Origin: Halomontanus rarus
GTDB taxonomy: Archaea > Halobacteriota > Halobacteria > Halobacteriales > Natrialbaceae
Reading direction: 5' to 3'
Length of the DNA stretch: 64,000 nt
NCBI RefSeq assembly: GCF_017357405.1
Contig: NZ_CP071597.1
Coordinates: forward strand, 2,356,001-2,420,000
Part shown: piece by piece, positions 44,598-56,100 of the stretch
Layout of the letters: every line of letters starts with the position of its first letter
How positions within the stretch are numbered: the stretch's first letter is position 1
Translations under genes and position numbers: made by a program
The notes under the pieces: generated by a model
Seen by the model: the letters and a program-made list of their open reading frames with translations, nothing else
The model's database searches: none
What the model was told of the DNA's origin: nothing

Positions 44598-45974
44598 TTA
44601 CTGCTGTCGGTGTCGTTCGTCGAGCACCCGATCCGGGGCCCGGTAGCCCTCGTCGTGGCGGTGACAGAAGCTCTGTCGGCCGGAGTCGCTGACGGTGTAG
44701 TACGCCGGCGGCTCGCTCTCACAAACGCTGCCGAATGCCTCGAAGAGGATCTCGAGTGCGGTCGCTTCGTCGTTCTTTCGGACGTGGTCGGCGACCTGAT
44801 CGAGGACCGTCTCGACGTCTTCCGGCACCTGCTGGTCGCCGAACAGTTCGTCGAAGATCTCTCCGACCGTCCCGAACCGGGGGTCCTTTCCGAGCATCTC
44901 TCGGATCCGATCGGTGACCGTGCGGTCCGCCCGTTCGCGTTCGCGGAGCACCTCTCGGAGCGTGTTGATCCGCGTCCACAGCTCGTTGTCGAGGTGTTCG
45001 TACTGGTCGGGGCGAATGCGGGCCGGACAGCGGGTACTGAACGGACAGCCGTCCGGCGGATGGCGCGGGTTCGGCGGCGTCCCGTGGAGCGTGATTCGCT
45101 CTTTCTCGACCGTCGGGTCCGGCTCGGGAATCGCCGACAACAGCGAGTGCGTGTACGGGTTCGCCGGATCCGTGAACAACTCCTCGGTCGGTCCGAGTTC
45201 CATGATGTGGCCGAGGTACATCACCGCGACCCGGTCACAGATGTGGCGCACGACCGAGAGGTCGTGGGCGATGAAGAGATACGTGAGACCGAACTCGTCT
45301 TGCAGGTCCTCGAGCAGGTTGATCACTTCGGCCTGCACCGAGACGTCCAGCGCCGACACCGGTTCGTCGAGGACGATGAACTCCGGCTCGAGCGTGAGCG
45401 TCCGCGCGATGCCGATCCGCTGGCGCTGGCCGCCGGAGAACTGGTGGGGATACCGGTAGTAGTGTTCGCGTTGGAGGCCGACGGTGTCGAGCAGCTCTCG
45501 GACTCGTTGGCGGCGCTCCCGCGGGGTCTTCCAGTCGTGGACGTCCAGCGGTTCGCGGACGATCTCGCCGACGGTCATCCGGTCGTTGAGACTCGAGTCG
45601 GGGTCCTGAAACACGATCTGGGCGTTTCGACGCCATTCCTCGAGCTCGGCTCCCGACAGCTCCGTCGCGTCCGCACCGTCGAACAGGATTTCCCCGCCCG
45701 TCGCGGACTCGAGTTGAACGAGCGTCCGTCCGAGCGTCGTCTTGCCACAGCCCGACTCGCCGACGAGTCCGAGGGTCTCTCCGCGCTTGATGTCGAAGGA
45801 GACGCCGTCGACGGCCTTGACCGGCGTGCCGCCGAACAGTCCGCCACCCTCGTAGTAGGTCCGAAGGTCTCGGACCTGAACCATGACGTCCTCGTCCTCG
45901 TCCTTGGTGGCGTTGGCGTCGACGTCGACGTCGTTCGATACCGCTGGTTCGCTTCGCGTAGATTCCTGACTCAT
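44598..45974 (-). CDS. dipeptide/oligopeptide ABC transporter ATP-binding protein (DppF/OppF type)
   Basis: 458 residues. Walker [13 protein letters not shown], signature [13 protein letters not shown], Walker [13 protein letters not shown], and H-loop [10 protein letters not shown]. The peptide-transporter Cys-rich end ([12 protein letters not shown]) is followed by a ~120-residue extension typical of haloarchaeal OppF-like proteins. Its ATG overlaps the preceding gene stop. Confidence 0.92.
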   Translation of the reverse strand: MSQESTRSEPAVSNDVDVDANATKDEDEDVMVQVRDLRTYYEGGGLFGGTPVKAVDGVSFDIKRGETLGLVGESGCGKTTLGRTLVQLESATGGEILFDGADATELSGAELEEWRRNAQIVFQDPDSSLNDRMTVGEIVREPLDVHDWKTPRERRQRVRELLDTVGLQREHYYRYPHQFSGGQRQRIGIARTLTLEPEFIVLDEPVSALDVSVQAEVINLLEDLQDEFGLTYLFIAHDLSVVRHICDRVAVMYLGHIMELGPTEELFTDPANPYTHSLLSAIPEPDPTVEKERITLHGTPPNPRHPPDGCPFSTRCPARIRPDQYEHLDNELWTRINTLREVLRERERADRTVTDRIREMLGKDPRFGTVGEIFDELFGDQQVPEDVETVLDQVADHVRKNDEATALEILFEAFGSVCESEPPAYYTVSDSGRQSFCHRHDEGYRAPDRVLDERHRQQ

Positions 45975-47347
45975 CGATCCTCACCTCCGGTTCGACCGTC
46001 GTCGTAGCCCGCCTCCGAAATCGAGTCGTCGAGGTCGGCGTGACGCTCGACTGCTGCCGGCGTCGAGCGATCCTCGGGATACAGCAGACAGGCGGCCGTG
46101 TGATCGTCGACATCGTCGTTGACCGGGAGTGAGACCGGGTGGACTTCGGTACAGTCCGCGAACGCCTCGGGACACCGCGGTGCGAACCGACAGTAGGTCG
46201 CCGGTTCGTTGGGCGTCGGTACGTTTCCTTCGATCGTCTGGAGGCGGTCGCCGCTCTGTCGCCCCGGAATCGACGCGAGCAAGCCGCGCGTGTAGGGGTG
46301 TTTGGGGTCGGCGAACAGCGGTTCCACGTCGGCCGTCTCGACGATCTCTCCGGCGTACATGACGTTTACCCGGTGGGCGACGTTGGCGATCACGCCCATG
46401 TCGTGCGTGATGAACATGATCGCGAGGTCTCGTTCTGCCTGCAGGTCCTCGAGCAGATCCAGAATCTGCGCCTGGATCGTGACGTCGAGGGCCGTCGTCG
46501 GTTCGTCACAGATCAGTACTTCGGGGTCACAGGCCAACGCCATCGCGATGACGGCGCGCTGGCGCATCCCTCCGGAGAACTGGTGGGGGTACTCGGCGAC
46601 GCGTCGGCGGGCGTCGGGGATGCCGACGGCCTCGAGGAGGTCGACCGCCTCGCGGGTGGCCTCGTTTCCGGACAGCCCCTGGTGGAGCCGGAGCGCCTCC
46701 TTGATCTGGTTTCCGACCGTGTAGACGGGGTTGAGGCTCGTCAGCGGGTCCTGAAACACCATGGCGATCCGACCGCCGCGCATGGCTCGGAGGGGCTTGC
46801 CGCTGAGTCGAGTGATCTCGACGAATCCGTCTCTCGGCTCGTCCGTACTCCCCTCGGTGACGAACACGCAGTCGTCCGCCTCGAGCCCGAGCGCCTCGCC
46901 GTAGCCGGTTCCGACGAAGTCCGTCAGCGTCGCCTCGCTGGCGTCGTCGTACCCGAACGCCTCGGGCGTTGCGTCGATGGCGTTGTGGGCGAACAGTTCG
47001 GCCGGATCGTACTCGCTCTCGAGTGCGCCGAGATCGACGGTTCGGCCGGGGAACCGTCGAGCGAACTCTCGGACGGTCTCGGTGTGCTGGAATCGGATGC
47101 TACTGCCGTTGAGAACGCGTCCGGGTGATTCGACCAGTCCCATGATCGAACGGGCGGTGACGCTCTTTCCGGAGCCGCTCTCGCCGACGATGCCGACGGT
47201 CTCGCTCGGGCGGATGTCGAAGTCCACGCCGTCGACCGCCCGGATCACTTCCTTGTCGGTGAAGAACGCCGTCTGGAGGTTCCGAACCGTGATGATCGGC
47301 TCGCTCCGTCCGGTCGTCTCCTCGGTCGGAGATTCCATCGACATCAT
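45971..47347 (-). CDS. dipeptide/oligopeptide ABC transporter ATP-binding protein (DppD/OppD type)
   Basis: 458 residues. [52 protein letters not shown], and the C-terminal [13 protein letters not shown]. Between Walker A and the Q-loop ([10 protein letters not shown]) is a ~110-residue insertion (~85-195), much longer than usual. It overlaps both neighbours by 4 nt. Confidence 0.92.
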   Translation of the reverse strand: MMSMESPTEETTGRSEPIITVRNLQTAFFTDKEVIRAVDGVDFDIRPSETVGIVGESGSGKSVTARSIMGLVESPGRVLNGSSIRFQHTETVREFARRFPGRTVDLGALESEYDPAELFAHNAIDATPEAFGYDDASEATLTDFVGTGYGEALGLEADDCVFVTEGSTDEPRDGFVEITRLSGKPLRAMRGGRIAMVFQDPLTSLNPVYTVGNQIKEALRLHQGLSGNEATREAVDLLEAVGIPDARRRVAEYPHQFSGGMRQRAVIAMALACDPEVLICDEPTTALDVTIQAQILDLLEDLQAERDLAIMFITHDMGVIANVAHRVNVMYAGEIVETADVEPLFADPKHPYTRGLLASIPGRQSGDRLQTIEGNVPTPNEPATYCRFAPRCPEAFADCTEVHPVSLPVNDDVDDHTAACLLYPEDRSTPAAVERHADLDDSISEAGYDDGRTGGEDR

Positions 47348-49068
47348 CCACCACCTCCGGTGGCTGCGGCACCAGCGTCGCCTTCGCTGGTTTCGCTCTC
47401 GGGGTCGATCGCGTCACGGATGCCGTCTCCCAGAGCGTTGAATCCCGTGACGACGAGCACGACCAGGATCCCGGGCAGCGTGGCGATGTGCCACGACGCG
47501 GTCGAGACGTAGGGCCGTCCCTCGTCGACCGCCCGGCCCCACTCCGGCGTCGGCGGGTTGATGCCGAACCCGAGGAAGGACAGCGCCGCGACGCCGATGA
47601 TGACGCCGCCGAGCGTCAACGACGCGTACACGAGCATGTACCCCGCGATGTACGGCGACATGTGCTTTCGCATCGTCGCTGCGGGCGTCTGGCCGTAACT
47701 CCGGGCCGCGTCGACCCACTCTTGCTCTGCGACCTGTAGGGACGGCCCACGCACGGCTCGCCAGAGCCCTGGCCAGCCCGTCCCGGCAAATATTAAGGCC
47801 AGTAGTATTCCTCCGTCGTAGATGGCGGCGATCGGGTGGTTCGCCTGCATGAACAGCACGGACAGCAGGAGGACGATCAGGAACCGCGGCATCGAGATCA
47901 CCGAGTCGCTGACGACGACCGTGACGAGATCGAGCAGTCCCTTGTAGTAGGCCGTCATCAGCGCTAGCGCCGTCGCGATACCGGCCATAAGCCCGGTCGC
48001 GAGTACCCCGACGACGAGTGATACCCGCGCCCCATACGCGAGGAACGTGAACATATCTTTCCCGTCTTGATTCGTCCCGAAGGGTGCAAAGCGGTCGTAC
48101 TGGTCGTAACTCATCAATCCGACGTTCGAATCACCACCCTGGGATCGCGTCTGGACGTTGGCGGTCCCGTGGGTGATCGTTTCGAGGGACCCGTCGTCGT
48201 AGTACTGGAACTCGTGTTCGTACGGGCTGTAGAGGTTCGCCTCCGCGGTAACCGGGCTGAGCGGTTGTGCCCACAAGGCCATCACGATGAACAGGAAGAC
48301 GACCACGAACCCGAACAGTCCCCAGTAGTGGTTTCGCAGTCGGTTGATACTGTCGTCGCGGGGCGTCCAGTCGGCTTCTCGGTAGTGTTCGCGGAAGATT
48401 TCGTATCCCTTCCAGAGCCAGACGAGCCAGACGATCGCGTAGGTGTAGACGACCGCGACGCGGAGCGCCCACGCCCACGCAGGCGACAGGCCGAGGAAGG
48501 TGCCCTCCCAGCCGCCGTCGCCCGTCCTGTACCCCTCGTTCGGGATCGTCTCTCGACTCGTGATCGGTTGGATCGAGTTCACCGCCTCGAGTCCGCGGGT
48601 GACCCCGTCGATCAGCGCCTCGACGGCACTCCCGAGCGGCGTCGCGACGATCAGCAGGGCGAACACGCCGAGGACGGCCGTGATCAGCGCACGCTCGAGG
48701 ACGTCGTTGGTCCCGACCCCGCGGTCGATGTCGAGTCGTTTGACGAGCGAGACGGGAACGAACAGCCACTTGACGACGATCGCGGCGATCACCAGCAATA
48801 CCAGCGCCATCAGGAGGAACGCGATCGTGCCGGCACCCGCTCCGAGCGTGCCCGCGACCGATTCCTCGATCGTGGCCGGAATCGACATGATTCCGCCGAG
48901 GGCGAACCGTGCGGATTCCCCGACTCTGATAATTCCGGCTGCGACCCGTCCGATCTCGAGCGCCAGCAAGACGAGTACGCCGAGGGCCCAGAGCAGTGCC
49001 GGTCGCGGGTTCGCCTCGATACGTTCTCGAAGTGTCGTGTCGTCGAATTCGTCGTAACTATCACTCAT
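47344..49068 (-). CDS. dipeptide/oligopeptide ABC transporter permease (DppC/OppC type)
   Basis: 574 residues, much longer than the usual ~300. The N-terminal ~300 residues add several membrane helices (ALLWALGVLVLLALEIGR, LLMALVLLVIAAIVVKW). The permease core follows (LGTDQDGK-like FGTNQDGKDMFTF, then SLVVGVLATGLMAGIATALAL), ending with the EAA-type loop (EQEWVDAARSYGQTPAATMRKH) that contacts the ATPases. It overlaps both neighbours. Confidence 0.9.
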   Translation of the reverse strand: MSDSYDEFDDTTLRERIEANPRPALLWALGVLVLLALEIGRVAAGIIRVGESARFALGGIMSIPATIEESVAGTLGAGAGTIAFLLMALVLLVIAAIVVKWLFVPVSLVKRLDIDRGVGTNDVLERALITAVLGVFALLIVATPLGSAVEALIDGVTRGLEAVNSIQPITSRETIPNEGYRTGDGGWEGTFLGLSPAWAWALRVAVVYTYAIVWLVWLWKGYEIFREHYREADWTPRDDSINRLRNHYWGLFGFVVVFLFIVMALWAQPLSPVTAEANLYSPYEHEFQYYDDGSLETITHGTANVQTRSQGGDSNVGLMSYDQYDRFAPFGTNQDGKDMFTFLAYGARVSLVVGVLATGLMAGIATALALMTAYYKGLLDLVTVVVSDSVISMPRFLIVLLLSVLFMQANHPIAAIYDGGILLALIFAGTGWPGLWRAVRGPSLQVAEQEWVDAARSYGQTPAATMRKHMSPYIAGYMLVYASLTLGGVIIGVAALSFLGFGINPPTPEWGRAVDEGRPYVSTASWHIATLPGILVVLVVTGFNALGDGIRDAIDPESETSEGDAGAAATGGGG

Positions 49069-50132
49069 CGTTCGTACCCCACACGCGGATCGAGGATCGT
49101 ATACAGGAAGTCCTGGAAGATGTTCATCCCGACGATCAGCAGGACGAAGATGAACATCAGCGAGCCGACTAGCGGAAGATCACCCTGGACGGCGGCCTGG
49201 AAGAACAGGTAGCCTAACCCGTTGATGCTGAAGACCACTTCGACGATGACCGAGCCACCGATCAGCACGAACGCCTCGTTCGTGATGATCGGAACCAGCG
49301 GGATCAACGCGTTTCGGAACACGTGTTTCCAGACGATGATCCGATTGGACAACCCCTTCGCTTTCGCCGTCTCGACGTAGTTGGAGTTGATCGTCTCGAG
49401 GACGGCGGTGCGTCCGATCCGCATCTCCGATCCCATCGACGCCGAGCCCAGGACGATCGCCGCGGGCAGCACCTGTTTGATCGACGCTGCGAGCGTCGTC
49501 CCCGAGAAGTAAAACCCGCTCGGGATACTCAGGAGTCCGATCGTCGTCCAGCCCGTGACGCCGAAGAAATCCAACGGCGGCTGGCCGACGAGGCTGCCGA
49601 TTTCGACACCGAACGTGTGCCAGTCGAGGCCGAAGAAGAACCGTTCGGACTGTCGCAACACCGCGAGCATCATGACCGCGAGCCAGAAGTTAGGCATCGA
49701 TCGCCAGACGATCCCGCCGAACGACGCGAAGTAGTCACCCGTCGTATTGGGGTTCAACCCGGCGTAAAAGCCGAGCGGAATTCCGACGAACAACGCGATC
49801 AGGACCGACCAGAACCCGAGCCAGAGCGTCCGCGGTGCGTACGTACCGAGCAGGCTGTAAACGCCTCGACCGGGCTGGATGACCCACGATTGGCCGAGGT
49901 TGAACGTGATCAGATTCCACATGAACGAGGTGTACTGCTCCCAGAGCGGATCGTTGAGCCCGAGCCGGCTCTCGATCTGTGACCGTTGGGCAGCGCCTCC
50001 CTCGGGTCCGATAATCGCGGATACCGGGTCGATCGGTCCCATCCGGATGATGATGAACGTCATCGTCATCGCGAGGAAAACGACTGGAATCGCGAGCAAG
50101 AGTCGACGCAAGAAGTATCGCCACCGACTCAC
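49065..50132 (-). CDS. dipeptide/oligopeptide ABC transporter permease (DppB/OppB type)
   Basis: 355 residues. First helix FLRRLLLAIPVVFLAMTMTF, MGPIDPVSAI, WVIQPGRGVYSLL, and the coupling loop NSNYVETAKAKGLSNRIIVWKHVFRNAL, followed by LPLVGSLMFIFVLLIV. First permease of the operon. A 224-bp gap separates it from the binding-protein gene, and the TTTAAAT at ~50191-50198 may be an internal promoter. Confidence 0.92.
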   Translation of the reverse strand: MSRWRYFLRRLLLAIPVVFLAMTMTFIIIRMGPIDPVSAIIGPEGGAAQRSQIESRLGLNDPLWEQYTSFMWNLITFNLGQSWVIQPGRGVYSLLGTYAPRTLWLGFWSVLIALFVGIPLGFYAGLNPNTTGDYFASFGGIVWRSMPNFWLAVMMLAVLRQSERFFFGLDWHTFGVEIGSLVGQPPLDFFGVTGWTTIGLLSIPSGFYFSGTTLAASIKQVLPAAIVLGSASMGSEMRIGRTAVLETINSNYVETAKAKGLSNRIIVWKHVFRNALIPLVPIITNEAFVLIGGSVIVEVVFSINGLGYLFFQAAVQGDLPLVGSLMFIFVLLIVGMNIFQDFLYTILDPRVGYER

Positions 50133-50356
50133 GGCTGCTCACCCACGTTTCGGGTATGCGTTCTATATCGTATTGTGTTCGAAGCGATCATTTAAATGGT
50201 ATTATCCTTACGAATTCGTCGTGTGTCGTGCTATAGCCCCAGTGAGTATTCCAATCGCATAATTTCCACCATTGCCGATCGGGATGGTCCGGATTCGGAA
50301 TCAGTCGTTACCGCTCTCGTCGAACGGTCCGATACAGATGGGGTGGCGTGGCGGCG

Positions 50357-52240
50357 TTATTCGTTCAGCGAGACGTCGTTGTACACGACCTGGTAGCCAC
50401 CCATGCCACCGAACGGCTCGATGTCGACGTGCTCGTAGTGGAACCGCTCCTCGAGGTTGTGGTACAGCGGCATCATGATCGCGTCCTCCCAGATCGCTTC
50501 CTCGATCTGGACGTAGGCCTCGTTACGCGCCTCGAGTCCCTCTTCGGGTTCGGGGTTGGCTTCGACCTGGTCCCACGCGTTCTGGGCCTTCTCGACGGCG
50601 TCGGAGTCCGACTCGGGCCAGTCGAGGTAGTAGCCGTTCGTCTCGCCACTTTGCATGGGTTCGCCGGTGACGGTGTTCTCCGGTTCGAAGCCGAAGAAGC
50701 CGTAGTCGGCTTCCGGCCAGCTCCACGTCCATCCCAGCGAGTAGAACGCGAGCTCGCCGTTCGTCCCGCGCTCTAGCAGCGTCGAGAACGGTGCCTCTTC
50801 GAGCTGGAGTTCGATTCCGATCCCGGAGAGCTTGTCTCGGAGGATCCGGCCGGCTTCCTGGAACACGTCCGACTCGTAGGTCGTCAGCGTCAGCTCGAAC
50901 GGATCGTCCTGCGTGTAGCCGGCCTCCTCGAGCACTTCGCGGGCGGACTCCCGGTCGGTCTCGCCTGCGCTGTAAGGGTAGTCTTCGATGAACGACTCGT
51001 ACTCGTCCTGGCCGCCGGGCCAGATCCCCGGCGGGGTGAAGGTGTACGCCGCCTCGCCGCGCTCCTTGAAGATCTGGGTGATCAGTTCGTCGTGATCGTT
51101 CACGTACGAGATCGCCTGACGGACGGCCTGTGGCGTGTGGGCTGCGTTGAACGCGAGGTAGTAGGTGCTCAGCTGAGGAACGCCGTTGTACTGGGCGGTT
51201 TCACCGTTCTCGAGGGGACCGTAGGTACCGATCTGACGGCCGAGATCGTCGGTTTCGGCGTCGACGAGGTCGGGATCGTACTGGGCCGTCGGAATGCCGA
51301 AGATGTCCGCACTGCCTTCCATCGCGTACGTGTAAATCGAGTCGTCGTCCTCCATGATCTGCCAGTGGACGCCGTCGACGTTCGCGACGCTGCCGTGGTA
51401 ATCGTCGAATCGGCTGACTTCGGCCTCGGAGTCCGGGTTCCAGGTTTCGAACTGGAACGGACCGGAACCGACCGGGCTCTCGGTCGCGAGCTCCGACTGG
51501 TCGACTTCGCCGTCGTATCCTTCGATATCGCCGACGTATCCCTCGGGAATCACGGCGAACGCCGCGTACGCGAGCAGTTCCAGTGCGTTCGCGTTCGGCT
51601 GTGCCAGCGTCATCTCCAGCGTGTAGTCGTCGATCGCTTCGAGGGCGAGCGAGTCCGGGACCACCACTTCCACCTCTTCTCCCTCGTCGTTCTCCTGCGT
51701 TTCGGTCTCGTGATCGATCGTGAGGAAAGTCGATTCGAGGATGAAGTTCGTTCGCGAACTGTTCTCGGACTCGGCCAGTCGACGCCACGAGTAGATGACG
51801 TCGTTTGCCGTCACTTCTTCGCCGTTGTGGAACTGCGCACCTTCGACCAGACTGAACGTGTACGTCAGGAGGTCGTCCGACTGTTCGACTCCCTCGATGA
51901 GCGTGTTTTCGATCTCGGTCTCCCCGTTCGGGTAGTTCGTCAGCGGCTCGTACATCTGCTGAATCACCGATCCCGACGCGGTGTCGGTCGAAGCGATCGG
52001 ATCCAGCGTCGTCATCGTGGAATTGACGAGGTTCAGAATGTTGTCCCCACTTCCGAGGTCAACGTCCTCTCCGCTCTCGTTTTCGTCTCCGTTTCCGTTT
52101 CCGGATTCGTTCTCTCCGTTGCCGTCACCGTTGCCGTCTCCACCGTCGCCACCGATACAACCAGCGAGCGCCACCGCACTCGCGGCCCCACCGGTTGCCT
52201 GCAAAAACCGTCGTCGCTTCATAGTCGAATCGCGTGACAT
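50357..52240 (-). CDS. peptide/nickel-type ABC transporter substrate-binding protein (family 5)
   Basis: 627 residues. A twin-arginine lipoprotein signal (KRRRFLQATGGAASAVALAGC) is followed by an acidic GDGNGDGNGENESGNGNGD linker from 6-bp-period DNA. The SBP_5 fold shows QMYEPLTNYPNGETEIE, YTFSLVEGAQFHNGEEVTANDV and YYLAFNAAHTPQAVRQA. It is anchored outside the membrane and delivers peptides (or other solutes) to the permeases encoded downstream. The ATG at 52240 is supported by a TATA-like box at 52263-52272; the ATG six codons later is an alternative. Confidence 0.9.
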   Translation of the reverse strand: MSRDSTMKRRRFLQATGGAASAVALAGCIGGDGGDGNGDGNGENESGNGNGDENESGEDVDLGSGDNILNLVNSTMTTLDPIASTDTASGSVIQQMYEPLTNYPNGETEIENTLIEGVEQSDDLLTYTFSLVEGAQFHNGEEVTANDVIYSWRRLAESENSSRTNFILESTFLTIDHETETQENDEGEEVEVVVPDSLALEAIDDYTLEMTLAQPNANALELLAYAAFAVIPEGYVGDIEGYDGEVDQSELATESPVGSGPFQFETWNPDSEAEVSRFDDYHGSVANVDGVHWQIMEDDDSIYTYAMEGSADIFGIPTAQYDPDLVDAETDDLGRQIGTYGPLENGETAQYNGVPQLSTYYLAFNAAHTPQAVRQAISYVNDHDELITQIFKERGEAAYTFTPPGIWPGGQDEYESFIEDYPYSAGETDRESAREVLEEAGYTQDDPFELTLTTYESDVFQEAGRILRDKLSGIGIELQLEEAPFSTLLERGTNGELAFYSLGWTWSWPEADYGFFGFEPENTVTGEPMQSGETNGYYLDWPESDSDAVEKAQNAWDQVEANPEPEEGLEARNEAYVQIEEAIWEDAIMMPLYHNLEERFHYEHVDIEPFGGMGGYQVVYNDVSLNE

Positions 52241-52262
52241 ACCTCTATTCTGGGAGAGCTTT

Positions 52263-52272
52263 GTGTTAAACC
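52263..52272 (-). promoter_or_regulatory. TATA-like box for the ABC operon
   Basis: GGTTTAACAC on the minus strand, centred 27 nt before the ATG at 52240. Confidence 0.55.
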
Positions 52273-52694
52273 TACCGCTCCGCCTTGATTGTAGCAAAAT
52301 TGTACATATGATAGACATGCATGTTCACTATTGAACAGTAATGGGCAGTAATATTGCCCTATCGTGATTATATTCTACTATTGCTGTATCTATTTAATGT
52401 AATTCTCTCAGGATTGTTTACGTTGTAATTTGGCAAGAGGCTTACAGTGGCCATAACGTATCGTAATCAGTATACAACTTGTAAGACGTTTATACACGAG
52501 GCGTCGACGATCCCGTCCACCGTCGATCACGTCGCCGTCCCGTCTCCGAACTCGAGTCTCAGTGACGGTAACAACGTCATACTGTACTCGCCACCGGACG
52601 TCAGTGCACGCTTGATCTTACGGGTATAGTACAACCAGCGTATAACCCGTTTCGATCGGTATCGTCTCGAAGCCGACGACCCGAACCGAATACT

Positions 52695-52706
52695 GAACTT
52701 TTTTGG
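52695..52706 (+). promoter_or_regulatory. TATA-like box for the PPC-polC transcript
   Basis: GAACTTTTTTGG, centred 28 nt before the ATG at 52729 and 22 nt before the GTG at 52723, which favours the ATG. Confidence 0.5.
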
Positions 52707-52728
52707 TCCAGTTCACCGTGGCGTGAGT

Positions 52729-53148
52729 ATGCACTACCGTGACGTCTCTTCGACGGCGGAGTACGTCGCCCGTCTCGAGACGGGCGCCGACTGGCGGGCC
52801 GAGATCGAGGCGCTGGCCGACGAGGTCGAGGCCGACGCCGGCTGGTTCACCGCCATCGGCGCCGTCCAAGACGCCGAAATATGGTTTTACGATCAGGACG
52901 ACCTCGAATACTACCCGGTCGAACTCGACGAGCCGCTGGAAGTGGCGAGTTGCACCGGTAATGTCGCGTTGTTGAACGGAGAGCGCTTCGCGCACACCCA
53001 CGCCGTCCTCTCCCGGCCCGACGGGGAGACCGTCGCTGGCCACCTGAACGAGGCGACGGTCTGGGCGGGCGAAGTTCACCTGCGCGTCTTCGAGGAGCCC
53101 CTCGAGCGCGAACACGACGAGACCACCGACCTCGACCTCTGGCTCTAA
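52729..53148 (+). CDS. PPC/DUF296 domain protein
   Basis: 139 residues. Plants-and-prokaryotes-conserved domain: VARLETGADWRAEIEALADE, GWFTAIGAVQDAEIWFYDQ, and NGERFAHTHAVLSRPDGETVAGHL with HTH metal-like histidines. Some members bind DNA with AT-hook partners; here there is none. polC begins 1 nt after its stop, so they are cotranscribed. Confidence 0.85.
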   Translation: MHYRDVSSTAEYVARLETGADWRAEIEALADEVEADAGWFTAIGAVQDAEIWFYDQDDLEYYPVELDEPLEVASCTGNVALLNGERFAHTHAVLSRPDGETVAGHLNEATVWAGEVHLRVFEEPLEREHDETTDLDLWL

Positions 53149-53149
53149 C

Positions 53150-56100
53150 ATGCGGGCCGAAGACGAACAGTACTTCGAGCGCCTCGAGAGTCGCCTCGAC
53201 GAGGCCTTCGACGTCGCGGAGGAGGCCAAGCGACGCGGCGGCGACCCCGAACCCGAAGTCGAGATTCCGGTCGCCAGGGACATGGCCGACCGCGTCGAGA
53301 ACATCCTCGGAATCGACGGCGTCGCCGAGCGCGTGCGCGAACTCGAGGAGCAGATGTCTCGAGAGGAAGCCGCGCTCGCGCTCGCGGAGGACTTCGCGGA
53401 GGGACGCGTCGGCGACTACGAGACCAAGGCGGGGAAGATCGAGGGTGCAGTCCGCACGGCGGTCGCGCTCCTGACGGAGGGTGTCGTCGCGGCCCCCATC
53501 GAGGGGATCGACAAGGTCGAGATCCTCACCAACGACGACGGGACCGAGTTCGTCAACGTCTACTACGCGGGCCCGATCCGTTCCGCGGGCGGGACCGCAC
53601 AGGCCCTCTCCGTGCTGGTAGCGGACTACACACGCGCGCTCGTGGGTATCGAACAGTACGTCGCTCGCAGCGAGGAGATCGAACGCTACGCGGAGGAGGT
53701 CGCCCTCTACGACAAGGAGACCGGCCTCCAGTACACCCCGAAGGACAAGGAGACGAAGTTCATCGCCAAACACCTCCCGATCATGCTCGACGGCGAGGCC
53801 ACCGGCGACGAGGAGGTCTCGGGCTTTCGCGACTTAGAGCGGGTCGACACCAACTCCGCCCGCGGAGGGATGTGTCTGGTGATGGCCGAAGGGATCGCCC
53901 TGAAAGCCCCCAAGATCCAGCGCTACACCCGTGAACTCGACGAGATCGACTGGCCGTGGCTCCAGGATCTCATCGACGGGACGATCGGCGACGACGCCGG
54001 TGACGGTGCGGACGCAGACGACGCCGCGGACGAGGACGAGGACGCGGAGGACGGGGGTGACGACGAGCCGGAGCCTGACGCCGCGGACGACGGCCCTGCG
54101 GGCCCGGTTCGCGTCGAGCAGTCCAAGAAGTTCCTCCGGGACCTCATCGCCGGTCGCCCGGTCTTCTCTCACCCCTGCGCGGAAGGCGGGTTTCGACTGC
54201 GCTACGGTCGCGCTCGCAACCACGGGTTCGCGACCGCCGGGGTCCACCCCGCGACGATGCACGTCGTCGACGACTTCCTCGCCACCGGGACCCAGATCAA
54301 GACCGAACGCCCCGGCAAGGCCGCCGGCGTCGTCCCCGTCGACTCCATCGAAGGGCCCACCGTCCGGCTGGCCAACGGCGACGTCCGCCGGATCGACGAC
54401 CCCGAAGAGGCCCTCGAGGTCAGAAACGGCGTCGAGAAGATTCTGGACCTCGGGGAGTACCTCGTCAACTACGGCGAGTTCGTCGAGAACAACCACCCGC
54501 TGGCCCCCGCCGGCTACGTCTTCGAGTGGTGGATCCAGGACATGGACGCCGCCGGCGCGGACGTCCAGGCGATGGGCGACGACCCGCGGCTCAAACTCGA
54601 GTTCCCCGAGGCCGAACAGGCCCTCGAGTGGGCCCTCGAGTACGACGCGCCGCTGCACCCGACCTACACCTACCAGTGGCACGACCTCGCGGTCGAGGAC
54701 TTCTGTGCGCTGGCCGACGCCGTCAGCGAGGGGCGGATCGAGGACGGGACGCTCGTCCTCGAGCACACCGACCGGACCCGGGCCGCCCTCGAGTCGATCG
54801 TGATCGAACACCACCAGCACGACGAGACCCTCGAGATCGACGACTGGGTGCCGTTCGCCCGGACGCTCGGCTGTACGGTTCCCTCGTCGGTCGACGCCAG
54901 CGTGTCGGCCGACTGGGAGCGGGCGATCGGAGACGGCGGGACCCGGACGCTCGATCCGACCGCAGAGGACGAGACGGAGACCGAACCCGAAACCCCGCTC
55001 GAGCGCACCTGGAGCGACGACGAGCTCTCGGAGCGAGCGCGTACGTGGGGTGACGGCGACGGAGACGGAGACGAAACCGGCACGAACGCCATCGAAGCCG
55101 TCAACGAGGTCGCCCCGTTCTCGGTCCGCGAGCGAGCCCCGACCCGGATCGGCAACCGGATGGGTCGCCCGGAGAAGTCCGAACGCCGGGATCTCAGCCC
55201 GCCGGTCCACACCCTGTTCCCGATCGGCGAGGCCGGCGGCGCCCAGCGCGACGTCGCGAAGGCCGGCAAACACGCCGAGACGATGTCGGACACGCCCGGC
55301 GTCGTCGAGGTCTCGATCGGCCGTCACCGCTGTCCCGACTGCGACACGGAGACGTTCGAGAACCGCTGTCCCGACTGCAACGCGCGGACCGAACCCGACT
55401 ACCGCTGTCCCGACTGCGAGACGCGGATCGAACCCGACGACGCCGGCCGCGTCGAGTGCGCTCACTGCGACCGCGAGGCGACCTGCGTCGAACGGACCGA
55501 GATCGACATCAACGAGCAGTACCGCGACGCCCTCGAGTCCGTTGGCGAACGCGAGAACGCCTTCGAGATCCTCAAGGGGGTCAAGGGCCTGATGTCGTCG
55601 GACCAGATCCCCGAACCCATGGAAAAGGGCATTCTCCGGGCGAAACACGACGTTTCGGCGTTCAAAGACGGAACCGTCCGCTACGACATGACGGACCTCC
55701 CCGTCTCCGCCGTCCGCGCGAGCGAACTCGACGTCTCGGCCGGCCAGCTCGAGGCGCTGGGCTACGAGGAGGACGTCCACGGCGAGCCGCTGGTCCACGA
55801 CGACCAGCTGGTCGAGCTCAAGGTCCAGGACATCGTCCTCTCGGACGGCGCGGCCGAGCACGTGATGCAGATCGCCGACTTCATCGACGATTTACTGGTA
55901 CAGTACTACGGCCTCGAGCCGTTCTACGAGATCGAGGACCGACAGGATCTGGTGGGCGAGTTGGTGTTCGGGATGGCACCGCACACGTCGGCGGCGACCG
56001 TGGGACGGGTCATCGGCTTTACGAGCGCCGCAGTCGGATACGCGCATCCGTTCTTCCACGCGGCGAAACGGCGGAACTGCTTCCATCCGAAGACGGAGAT

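Larger units (their letters stand above)
52241..52728. other. AT-rich divergent intergenic region
   Basis: No gene. 52280-52480 is AT-rich. It holds the substrate-binding-protein promoter at 52263-52272 (minus) and the PPC-gene TATA-like box at 52695-52706 (plus). Confidence 0.6.

Noticed and set aside
53834..55861. 675-codon frame antisense to polC
   Set aside because: Shadow of a firm polC gene; repetitive V/G/D/R composition.
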